From assembly GCF_002288525.1 (NCBI RefSeq), contig NZ_CP023069.1, forward strand, positions 1 to 64,000: a stretch of DNA of 64,000 bases, given 5' to 3'. Positions within the stretch are counted from its first letter, which is position 1, and every line of letters starts with the position of its first letter. The translations under genes and the position numbers were made by a program. Below, piece after piece: positions 45,043-53,814 of the stretch. The notes under the pieces were generated by a model. It saw only the letters and a program-made list of their open reading frames with translations. It had not been told where the DNA came from and did not search any database. Source of the stretch: Sinorhizobium sojae CCBAU 05684. Lineage in GTDB: Bacteria; Pseudomonadota; Alphaproteobacteria; Rhizobiales; Rhizobiaceae.

Positions 45043-45347
45043 AGTTGAGCCAGCGTTGATCGCCCTTGACGGCGGCCAGCGCCACGTTCAAAAAACCGGT
45101 GTGTTGTTCCGGCGCGCGCGTCTACTCTTCGTCTCGCTGATCTCGCGGCCCAATCTTGCCAGCCGTCCGGCAAAGACTCCACCTATCGCACTGTTCAGAT
45201 TTGCGGAGCCGGCTCTCAGATGAAAGTTTCAACAGCGCCTCGACCGCGTCGCGCGTGTAGTCGATCGGCTCGGCGTTGTGCGCTATTCACCATGTGGCCA
45301 GCCGGGATCAGATCGAGGTAGGGGTTGCTGCCATGCACTCTTCCGTA
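45043..45347. other. Unassigned DNA before the tts-box-like site
   Basis: No gene is supported between the IS6 end and the effector promoter region. A few short frames exist without family motifs. Confidence 0.4.
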
Positions 45348-45383
45348 CGTCAGCTCGTCGTCAGCTCCCTGGCTTAGGCTGCT
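45348..45383 (+). promoter_or_regulatory. tts-box-like TtsI binding site
   Basis: CGTCAGCTCGTCGTCAGCTC followed by CCTGGCTTAGGCTGCTAA resembles the tts box of rhizobial type III secretion genes (GTCAGCTT-TCGAAAGCT pattern). It lies about 60 bases upstream of the NopP-like gene, the usual distance. Activation by TtsI is inferred. Confidence 0.65.
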
Positions 45384-45445
45384 AACAGGTCTTGAGTAGA
45401 ACGATATTACAACGGTGCAACCATTTCAATTGGGGAGCGAACCGC

Positions 45446-46303
45446 ATGTATAGCAGTATCACTGGATCAGCCAGCCAATCTACAAGCGCGAGCCAAGCCG
45501 ATGAATCGGGGCAGGCAGCAGATGACCAGACGTTTACGGAAACGCTCGCAGAGGCGGCGTCTGGTTCGTCGTCGGCGTCGCGGCTGTATTCCCTCACCTC
45601 CGAACCTCCTATCTACGAGTTGGACAGAAAGACGTTCGAAAAAGAACTGAAGAATTTCTATAGTGATGATGTCAAGCACATTGCCGATAATCCATTAGAA
45701 TACTCGGATTTCGTGTCCAAGAAAGCCGAGCGCACCGCAATGGTCGCTAGAGTTGGTGCGAGCGTAGCTGACAAGCCTGGTGCGCAGTACTTCAGTTACC
45801 AGTTGGGCGACAAGAGCGTCGGGCTGCTAAGAGTGGATCCAGGATTCCGCATCAAAGGGAAAGACTGGCAGAAAGAGCACTTTCCGGAGCGAAAAAACAT
45901 CTCATCGGTTGTGGCTATGCGAGTGACCCATCCGCTCGTTGAGAACGCGGGCGATGTTCTGCTCGAACATCAACTTCGGCTCGACGGCAAGAAGCCCTTA
46001 ATCATGTCGCGTCCTGCTAACGATGACCCGAGGCCCCGTCTGGAGCAGATGGGCTTTGTTGACGTGGGTGGAAACGAGTTCGTGCTTGATCCTAAACGGC
46101 ATGGCGATAAGTGGACGCTGAACGGCGACCGTGAATGGCAGCGGGCAGACAAGCCTCGACAGTATCTCCAAGCCGAGAGCGAGGATCCCGTTGAAGGAAG
46201 GAGCGACGAAAACGAAGGGTATGTCGAGACAGATTCGTCCAGCGATGACCCTTCTTGGTATTTGGAGCGGGCGTTGAATTTCCGCGGAGGACCGGCCGAC
46301 TAA
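45446..46303 (+). CDS. nopP: NopP-like type III secreted effector
   Basis: This 285-residue protein resembles the rhizobial nodulation outer protein NopP. The first 60 residues are rich in Ser, Thr, Ala and Gln (MYSSITGSASQSTSASQADE), typical of type III secretion signals. The body includes NPLEYSDFVSKKAERTAMV and VMRVTHPLVENAGDVLLEHQ-type segments. NopP affects host-plant compatibility in legume symbiosis; its activity is unclear. The ATG follows GGGGAG, and a tts-box-like site lies upstream. It is isolated between IS6 and a Tn3 relic. Confidence 0.75.
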   Translation: MYSSITGSASQSTSASQADESGQAADDQTFTETLAEAASGSSSASRLYSLTSEPPIYELDRKTFEKELKNFYSDDVKHIADNPLEYSDFVSKKAERTAMVARVGASVADKPGAQYFSYQLGDKSVGLLRVDPGFRIKGKDWQKEHFPERKNISSVVAMRVTHPLVENAGDVLLEHQLRLDGKKPLIMSRPANDDPRPRLEQMGFVDVGGNEFVLDPKRHGDKWTLNGDREWQRADKPRQYLQAESEDPVEGRSDENEGYVETDSSSDDPSWYLERALNFRGGPAD

Positions 46304-46389
46304 GAGGTTCAATAGGGAGCGGCATGAAGACTATCATGTCTCGTGTCCCGCGTGCCGGGAGGGAAGAGATAGCGAAACGGGAGCGCGCT

Positions 46390-47114
46390 CCTCGGTGCGC
46401 CTTTCCGCATATTGCGAAAGCAATCGCTTCGATGACTGTTTCGATGTTCGAGATAAGTGAACGTTGGTGCATAAATCCGTCCGGGGCGTCGCGCCCGGCT
46501 GGCGGTGACCTATAGGGGCGGTCGTCTGGCGCCGAGAGCCGTATGGCTTCGATTTCACCGCGTTCGTGGAAGAACACGGCGCGCTTGAGCTTATGTGCAG
46601 CTTCGCCCTTGTTGAGACCGGCCTGACAACGCCGGCGCAGCGCCGGACTGGAATACCATTCGATCATGAACAGCGTTCGCTCGATGCGGCCGAGTCCGCG
46701 CAGTGCTCTGGCCAGTTCGCTGTATTTCGATGAGGCGGACAACCGCTTGAGGATCGCCGAAGGCGCGACGGTAAGCGTCGTGATTTACGCTGCAAGGCGC
46801 AGGAGTTCGTCCCAATGGTCCATAATGAGCGCGGTGTTGATCGGTGCGCCGATATGATTTGCCAGTGTCGGATAGGCATCAGCCTTTTCGAAGGAACGGA
46901 TTTTTCGCTCCTTGATGTTGCGAAGGCGCGGCGCGAAGCGCTTGCCGACCAGGCAGAACAGCGCAAAAACATGATCGCTCGCGCGCCCGGTATCCGTGAA
47001 CAGCTCCTCGATCTCCAGAATCGTATCGTGATCAAACAGGCCATCGAGCACATAGACAGCCTCGCTCTCAGTAGGGCTGATCGGCAGGATGCTGTAATAG
47101 CTGCGCGGCGACAA
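46390..47114 (-). pseudogene. Tn3-family transposase C-terminal remnant
   Basis: Three frames together match the C-terminal part of a Tn3 TnpA: YYSILPISPTESEAVYVLDG and IEELFTDTGRASDHVFALFC, then NHDAYRRAFGDPQAVVRLIE, then RGLGRIERTLFMIEWYSSPA and NKGEAAHKLKRAVFFHERGE. Frameshifts near 46740-46800 and truncation show decay. The group II intron 5' end follows directly at its N-terminal side. Confidence 0.8.
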
Positions 47115-47124
47115 TCACGGTGAG

Positions 47125-49030
47125 GTGCGCCAGGCCAAGCTGGCGCGTTCCAGCCGGTGCGAGTCCGGTCCGGGTAAGGGGTAGCGACCGCCCGGTAGCA
47201 AGTGTTGCGGCGTGGGAGGTGACGACCACGGCGAAGCGTACGCAGCAATCATGCGGGGTGTGGGAGTGAGCCACGATAGTGATAAGATTGCAGGGGCCGA
47301 GACGTTCTCATCCGTCGAAGGCAACATCTGCGGAGCCGATAAGCGAGGCACCGTCGCCCTGCCGGGGTCTAGGGCCGCATCACGCATGAAAGGAACGCGT
47401 CGGAACCTGGGAGATCTCTTGTCTGGCCGGGTGGCGTTCGCCATGCCGGTCCGCATCGGGAAGGCGAGGAGCCGTAGCCGATGATGAACGGACAGGAGAA
47501 GTCTGACTCCGGCATAGTAGCTGTGAAGCCGACGAACAAAACCGGGCAACCGGTGGCGGAGCCGGTGGAGCCAAGGCCGGCGACCAAGGGGAACGTGGGC
47601 CAGCAAAGCACGCACCGGACACAGGACCGGGCTCGCGTGACCCAGGCGCTGGACCGCGTACGGAAAGCCGCAAGGCAAAGGAAGAAGGAACGGTTCACTG
47701 CGCTCTTCCACCATATCAATGTCGACACGCTTCGGACGGCGTTCTACGCGCTCAAGCGCAAGGCCGCTCCCGGGGTGGATGGCATGACGTGGCAGGACTA
47801 CGAGGCAGACCTTGAGCCTCGGCTCAGGGACTTGCACAAACGGGTCCACAGTGGGGCGTACCGACCGCAACCGTCTCGCCGGACGTACATACCGAAGGCG
47901 GATGGAAAGCAGCGGCCGCTGGCGATTGCCGCCCTGGAAGACAAGTCGTCCAGGGTGCAACGGTCATGGTGCTCAACGCCATCTATGAAGGTGACTTCTG
48001 CGGTTTCTCCTACGGGTTTCGGCCCGGACGAGGACCGCATGATGCGTTGGATGCCCTGTGCGTGGCGATCGATAAGCGGAAGGTGAACTGGATTTTGGAC
48101 GCCGACATCCAGAACTTTTTCGGGAGCGTCAGCCAGGATTGGCTCGCACGCTTCCTGGAACACAGGATCGGCGACAAGCGCATCATCCGCCTGATCCGGA
48201 AATGGCTGAAGGCGGGCATCCTCGAAGACGGGATTGTGACGGTGGATGACAGGGGAACGGGTCAAGGGTCGGTGATTTCGCCGCTTCTGGCCAATATCTA
48301 CCTGCACTACGTCTTCGACCTGTGGGCGGAGCGCTGGCGACAGCGTGGGGCCACCGGCGATATGATCATCGTGCGTTATGCCGATGATGTGATCATTGGT
48401 TTCGAGCACGAGGACGACGTCCGTCGCTTCCTCGATGCGATGCGCGCGAGGCTTGAGGAGTTTGCGCTGTCGCTTCATCCGGACAAGACCCGCCTGATTG
48501 AGTTCGGCCGCTTTGCGGCGGTCGACCGCAAGCGACGCGGGCTCGGCAAACCGGAAACCTTTGCATTCCTGGGCTTTACCTTTATCTGCGGGAAATCGCG
48601 CAAAGGGCGCTTCCAGCTTAGACGGAAGACCCGAGGCGACCGCATGCGGGTGAAGCTCAAGGACATCAAGGTGGAGCTACGGCGGCGCATGCATTGGCCA
48701 ATCCCAAACAGGGGAAATGGCTGGAGCAACTCGTAAAAGGACACTTCGGCTACTTTGCGGTTCCAACGAATATCCGGGCGCTCACGGCGTTCAGGTACCG
48801 CGTGATCGACCTCTGGCGACGATCGCTACGGCGGCGTAGCCAGAAGGACGATGCAACGTGGGAACGGGTCGCAGAGCTAGCCGACGACTACCTTCCCAAG
48901 CCTTGCAACCTTCATCCATGGCCGAGCGTCCGCTTCGCCGTCAGTCACCCAAGGTAGGAGCCACGTGCGGGAAAGCCGCCCGCGTGGATCTGTGCGGGGT
49001 TGCGCCTTGCAAGCGCGTTGAAGTCAGCCG
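47125..49030 (+). mobile_element. Group II intron 1 (approximate ends)
   Basis: A 5' sequence GTGCGCCAGGCC with a structured leader precedes the intron-encoded protein. A domain V-like hairpin, GAGCCACGTGCGGGAAAG followed by CCGCCCGCGTGGATC (from 48959), marks the 3' end. It sits in the Tn3 transposase relic. Ends are set by resemblance and could shift by tens of bases. Confidence 0.65.
47481..48957 (+). pseudogene. Group II intron reverse transcriptase/maturase with two frameshifts
   Basis: The frames join as: MMNGQEKSDSG to ADGKQRPLAIAALEDK, then (after a missing base near 47950) VQGATVMVLNAIYEGDFCGF through the catalytic RYADDVIIGF, then (shift near 48700) NPKQGKWLEQLVKGHFGYFA to the end. 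Reverse transcriptase motifs are complete in sum, including YADD. The two indels probably prevent translation of an active protein. Confidence 0.8.
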
Positions 49031-49034
49031 TCTG

Positions 49035-50950
49035 AGATGACGGCCGCGGCAAAGCCTAGCGAGCAGCCGCGTACCAAGTCTTGCGTGGCGTCCGGTAACG
49101 GCCGTTGCGAAGCGTAGACAGGGAGGTTGTAGGCCGGAACAGCAGTGAACGGGAAGATAGCCCCGAAATCGATCGTGATCGGAGTAGCCGACCCCATCCC
49201 CGTTGGGGGAAGGCGGAATCGAAGGCCGCGTCTTCGCGAGTGGCCTGAGGTACTCCCGGGGTTCGTACCGCCAGCATACAACCGAAGGCATTGACGTGAA
49301 CAAGGGAGATCCATCCGGCTCAAGCGTAAACTTGTAGGACCTGACAAGCCGATGAGGTGAGAAGGGACTGATGGTCGGGTGGAAGTCAGACTGACTGATA
49401 GTACTCCGAGGTCGGGAGAGCCGGCCACATGGGGAAGCGGTCAGCGGTAGTTGAAGTGTTCTTGGGCAACATGGGCTCCATCCAACGGGAGACGAGGCCT
49501 TTCATGTAATGGAAAGATAAAGCTGACCATGGAAACAGAACTTGACCGCATAGAAGCGAAAGCTCGGTGTGAGCCGAAGCTCCGCTTTACGTCGCTTGCC
49601 CATCACATCACGCGTGACCGAGTGCAGAGGAATCTTACAAGGGTTCCGAACCGTTCGGCGGTCGGGGTGGATAGGCAGACGGTGGAGGCGGCGAAGGAAA
49701 GCTTTGGAGAATGGATCGAGCCGATGCTTCAATCCATTCACCGTCAGGGGTATCGCGCGCCGGCAGTCCGGCGGGTTTATATCCCCAAGCCCGGAAAGAC
49801 GGAGAAACGCCCGCTCGGGGTGCCAACCGTATCGGACCGGGCGCTTCAGCGTAGCACCGCTGAGGTGCTGTCCGCGATCTACGAGCAGGACTTTCTGCCT
49901 TGCTCGTTCGGGGGCAGGCCAGAGCGCAGCGCCCACCATGCTCTGTCGACCCTCAACGAGGTGATCTCCGGTGGTATGACGGGCTGGGTGCTGGAGGCGG
50001 ACCTGAAGAATTTCTTCGGGAGTTTGTCCCATGAGTGGATGCTCCGGTTTATCGAACATCGAGTCGGGGATCCGCGCCTGATCAGCTTGATCAGACGCTG
50101 GTTGAAAGCGGGCGTCCTTGAGGACGGAGCTGTCCACCCGAGTGACGAAGGAACTACACAAGGCGGTTCGATCAGCGTCCTGCTGAGCAACGTTTACCTG
50201 CACTATGTCCTGGACCTTTGGTTCGAGCGCGTCGTGAAGACCCGGTTACGGGGCGAGGCTCGGCTGGTGCGCTACATCGACGACTTTGTGATCTGCTTCC
50301 AATATCGCTCGGACGCACTTCGCGTCGAGGAGGCCCTGCGCCACAGGCTGGGGAAATTTGGCCTCACGCTTGAGCCGACCAAGACCAAACTGGTCGAGTT
50401 TGGCCGGTTCGCACAGCGGCACGCGGGCAAGCACGGCAGAAACCGCCCGGAGACATTCTATTTTCTGGGCATGACGCTGTACTGCACGCGGAACCTGAAG
50501 GGTAACTTCAAGGTTGGCATGCGCACGGAGAAGTCGAGACTTCGACGGAGCGTCTCGTCGCTGCAGGCGCTGATGCGGGAAATGCGGCATCATACGATCA
50601 GGAAACAGGTCGGCGCGATTAACGCTGTCCTACGCGGCCACTATGCCTATTACGGTGTCGCCGGAAATTACCGGTCGCTCACCAAGGTCTATAGGGCTGG
50701 GGAGCGGTACTGGTTGAAGGTGCTGCGCAGCCGCAGCCGTGATGGTGGCCACCTCACCTGGGACGCCTTCCAGCAGATCAAGGAACGGACCCCGCTGCAG
50801 CAACCAAAGCTGCGGCTCCCATACCGGGCGCTGCGAGCACTTGCGGTGCTGTGAAACAACTGCCGAAGAGCGTGGTGCGGGAAATCTGCACGCCACGTTC
50901 TGTGGGAACCGGAGGTGGGTGACCGCCTCCGGTGACCCGGTGGCGTCCAG
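49035..50950 (+). mobile_element. Group II intron 2 (approximate ends)
   Basis: Structured intron RNA lies before the second reverse transcriptase gene. A domain V-like hairpin (GAGCGTGGTGCGGGAAAT with CTGCACGCCACGTTC) follows from about 50870. A domain VI-like stem, CCGGAGG with CCTCCGG, is next to it. The intron is directly downstream of intron 1. Whether it is inserted at or within intron 1's 3' end is unresolved. Confidence 0.6.
49529..50854 (+). CDS. Group II intron reverse transcriptase with YIDD catalytic motif
   Basis: This 441-residue protein is an intact intron-encoded reverse transcriptase. Motifs include VYIPKPGKTEKRPLGVPTVS, LEADLKNFFGSLSHEWMLRF and ARLVRYIDDFVICFQYR. A C-terminal maturase-like GHYAYYGVAGNYRSL follows. 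The catalytic box is YIDD rather than the common YADD. The PQGG block reads TTQGGSISVLLSNVYLH, with V for the usual P. The ATG at 49529 follows AAAGATAAAGC and gives a standard start; an earlier open frame from 49451 is intron RNA. Confidence 0.87.
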   Translation: METELDRIEAKARCEPKLRFTSLAHHITRDRVQRNLTRVPNRSAVGVDRQTVEAAKESFGEWIEPMLQSIHRQGYRAPAVRRVYIPKPGKTEKRPLGVPTVSDRALQRSTAEVLSAIYEQDFLPCSFGGRPERSAHHALSTLNEVISGGMTGWVLEADLKNFFGSLSHEWMLRFIEHRVGDPRLISLIRRWLKAGVLEDGAVHPSDEGTTQGGSISVLLSNVYLHYVLDLWFERVVKTRLRGEARLVRYIDDFVICFQYRSDALRVEEALRHRLGKFGLTLEPTKTKLVEFGRFAQRHAGKHGRNRPETFYFLGMTLYCTRNLKGNFKVGMRTEKSRLRRSVSSLQALMREMRHHTIRKQVGAINAVLRGHYAYYGVAGNYRSLTKVYRAGERYWLKVLRSRSRDGGHLTWDAFQQIKERTPLQQPKLRLPYRALRALAVL

Positions 50951-51044
50951 TAATGGGCGTCCCTACCGCGAAACGCGTATTGCCTCATCCAAGAGTGTTC
51001 CCAGAAAATAATGCCGTTGCCTCACTCGGATGTTCTCGAATGCC

Positions 51045-51700
51045 TCACGGGGACTCAGCGTCAATCAGGATCGCCGCGCTATAAATAGCCATATTGATCG
51101 GAAAGCCCGCTGTAGAATTTGGTACCGGGCTCGCTGCCATAATGGAGGTTGATGTCGCTGCGCCTTGCCGCCCGAGGCGGCGAATCTTCTTGTGGTTCAC
51201 GACAATACCCTGCTGCCGCAGGGCCGCACCGACGCGGCGATAGCCGTAGAACTCGAACTCGTCGCAGATCGCGAACATCGCTTCGACGATCGCAGTGTCG
51301 TCGGCCGGCCTTTCTGGGTGGTCATAATAAGTGGAGCGCGCGATTCCCATCAGCCGGCATCCTTCCGCGACGGAGATGCCGCGGGGCCGGTGATGACGGA
51401 CGTAGTCCCGCTTTTCGGCGGCGGTGCGTTTTTCAGAGGCCCCTTTAGAAACTCCAGTTCCAGAGCCTGCTTGCCGACTAGCCGCTCCAGCGCCGCGATC
51501 CGCGCCTCGTATTCCTGGAGGAGGTCAACGGCCTGCGCATCCTCGTCAAATGCACCTTCCTCGTACTTCTGAACCCAGATGCGGATAAGATTGCGCGACA
51601 CGTCGTGGCGTTTTGCCAGACCATGCAGCGTTTCGCCGGCGAGAAATTCCTGCGCGACCTGACGTTTGAATTCGACGCTGTGACTGCGGTGCTTTGCCAT
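51045..51700 (-). pseudogene. Truncated IS3-family transposase (OrfA plus partial OrfB)
   Basis: OrfA (51700 to 51350; MAKHRSHSVEFKRQVAQEFL) has a helix-turn-helix and a leucine zipper ending EFLKG. A -1 shift at CTGAAAAACG would lead into OrfB, which has GIARSTYYDHPERPADDTAI and YGYRRVGAALRQQGI. OrfB then breaks off after NHKKIRRL, losing the catalytic core. Confidence 0.85.
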
Positions 51701-52087
51701 GGGTCTTCTTTCCGAAAACCCGGTAGGCCGGTCAATTCCTCATCCCAATCTGTCCACCCCAAGGGGCGCACTCCAAGTGCCGAAGTAAAATTCCCCAATT
51801 GTGCCGCTCCGGATGACGAGGAGAGATGGCCATTTTTCGGTGGCCGGCCTCTTGGTTTCGGCGCCGGGGTGAAGTTTGGCGGATCCAGGAGGCGAACCGA
51901 GATCCCAGCTGGCTGAATGCCATTCAAAGACGGGTCTCGCCTTTTGGGCCCATGCCGCCGCAAGCGGGATATTGGTGCAGCCGCTCCAAGCGGCGACCGT
52001 ATGTGATGAGGTGGAACGGCCCGCTCCGACAGCATCTAGTGCTAAAACGTGGTCGTTGTTCGAACGCCACAAAGGGGGGACCGTTCC
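51701..52087. other. IS debris between IS3 and IS110 fragments
   Basis: No gene is supported. The part next to 52087 probably belongs to the 5' flank of the IS110 element. GC-rich short frames have no family motifs. Confidence 0.4.
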
Positions 52088-52345
52088 ATGAAGCATGTTA
52101 GCACCATCGGGCTCGATTTAGCCAAACTCGTTTTCCAGGTTCACGGCGCCGATATCGAAGGCTCGCCCCTGTTCAATCGGAAACTGCGTCGAGGCGAGGT
52201 GCTGCGCTTCTTCGAAAAGCTGCCTCGATGTCTGGTTGGCATGGAGGCATGCGGTGGCGCTCACAATTGGGCGCGTGAGATCGCGAACCTCGGCCATGAT
52301 GTGCGCCTCATTCCTCCGGCCTACGTCAAACCTTTCGTCAAATAA
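52088..52345 (+). pseudogene. IS110-family transposase, N-terminal fragment
   Basis: This 85-residue fragment begins MKHVSTIGLDLAKLVFQVHG and ends RLIPPAYVKPFVK at a stop. It is related to, but distinct from, the IS110 at 13156. The rest of the transposase is absent. Confidence 0.88.
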
Positions 52346-52508
52346 TGCTCACCTCCTCATTCCTTGACTAATCGTCAGATGGCCATAATGCGAAGGAACG
52401 CGGGACTGGCGCAGAAAATCCATACACTTCCGCTGTTCGGCGCCGTCGTTGCTCTGCATTATTTTCCAGCGAACCTCTGCGGTCATTCGACCAGCAGAGG
52501 AGTTGTGG

Positions 52509-52995
52509 ATGTCGAAATCTGGACGAGAACTGATCCCTGAACTCAAAGCCGTACTGAGCAGTCGCCGCTACAGTCCGGTGGTGATCGGAAATTACTGCGC
52601 CTATGCACAGGAGTTTCTCGATTACTTAGGGCATCGAGGAATTATGGTCGCAGATGTGACCGAAGCCGAGGTCGCGCGATATCTGTGCGATGCAGTCGCG
52701 CTATTCCGGAAGCGCCGCGGTCGAAATCCCGGCAAGCGCTGGCACGAAATTCCGCAGTCGGGTATTCACGCTCTGCTGCGGCTTGTGCAGCATCAGTGGC
52801 CACCTGCTCCAAAAGCAACCTGCGCCGCCGACCGACTGCGGCTTGCGATCTGCAACGAATACGAAACCTGGCTTCGCGAGGAGCGTGGCCTTGCTTGGGC
52901 GAGCATCGACGCGTTCTTGTGGGGGGCCAGACATTTCCTGGCCTGGCAACTCGAACGAAGCGGAGCCGAAGACCTCATGGAGGTGAGCGTCGGCG
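52509..52995 (+). pseudogene. Tyrosine recombinase N-terminal fragment
   Basis: The frame from the ATG at 52509 (after AGAGGAG) gives a SAM-like integrase N-terminal domain: ELIPELKAVLSSRRYSPVVI, then YAQEFLDYLGHRGI and AICNEYETWLREERGLAWAS. It is cut by the IS6 end at 52996, so the catalytic domain is missing. Intact relatives are stand-alone recombinases in rhizobial transposons. Confidence 0.75.
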
Positions 52996-53814
52996 GGCAC
53001 TGTAAAGTTATCAGCGGATTGATGCAGCGATAGCTGGCGGGGACGGCTGTCAGGCTGCGGCGACACACGCGATTTTGCTCCAGATTTGCATGGCGGCGTT
53101 ACGCAGGTCTTGATGTTGAGCCGATGACAGCGTATTGCGGGGAAAGTGGAACAGGTTGGCAATCGGATCATGGATGGAAACGAACCGCTGAAGCTGGCGT
53201 GCCGACTTGAAGCGTTTCATGGTCCTTTCGCGTCGTCGGGTCGGCTGGTGCGAATTTTCCGCTCGATTATTTAGGCCTTTGTGCGACCGGTGTTCGACAC
53301 CGGGCATGAGGTCGCGCCTGGCGGCATCATAGGACCGGAGCTTGTCGGTGATCATGACCCGTGGTGTCCGCCCTTGAGCCACAGCAACTTGCGCATCAGG
53401 CGCTTTGCCGCCTTGGCATTTCGGCGGCTTTGCACCAGCACTTCGAGGACGAAGCCGTCCTGATCGACGGCACGCCAGAGCCACTGCTTCTTGCCATTGA
53501 TGGCCACCACACATTCGTCGAGATGCCATTTGTCGCCCAGGCAGCCGGCTGACCGTCGCTTGATCTCCCGGGCGAAATGCCGTCCGAATTTCTCCGCCCA
53601 GCTTCGAATGGTCTGATGCGTGACGATGATGCCGCGGGACGCCAGCATGTCCTCAACCATGCGCAGGCTGAGCGGAAAGCGAAAGTAGAGCCATACCGCG
53701 TGCGCAATGATCTCAGCGGGATAGCGGTGGCGACGATAAAGCGGATCACGAGCAACTTCTGACATGGCCCATGTACGCACATCTTCCTCAGCCGTCGGTT
53801 AACTTTACGGTGCC
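52996..53814 (-). mobile_element. IS6-family element, copy 2
   Basis: This 819-bp element is nearly identical to 44224-45042 and has the same ends. Flanking octamers differ, so there is no target duplication. It joins the integrase fragment to the truncated helicase gene, so one or both junctions arose by cointegration or deletion. Confidence 0.9.
53050..53765 (-). pseudogene. IS6-family transposase, frameshifted in the centre
   Basis: The protein matches copy 1 but a one-base loss near 53378 (GCCACAG for GCCTTCAG) breaks the frame after RLMRKLL. The C-terminal part, down to IACVAAA at 53050, is in the correct family frame, unlike copy 1. The two copies are therefore damaged at different places. 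Confidence 0.88.
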
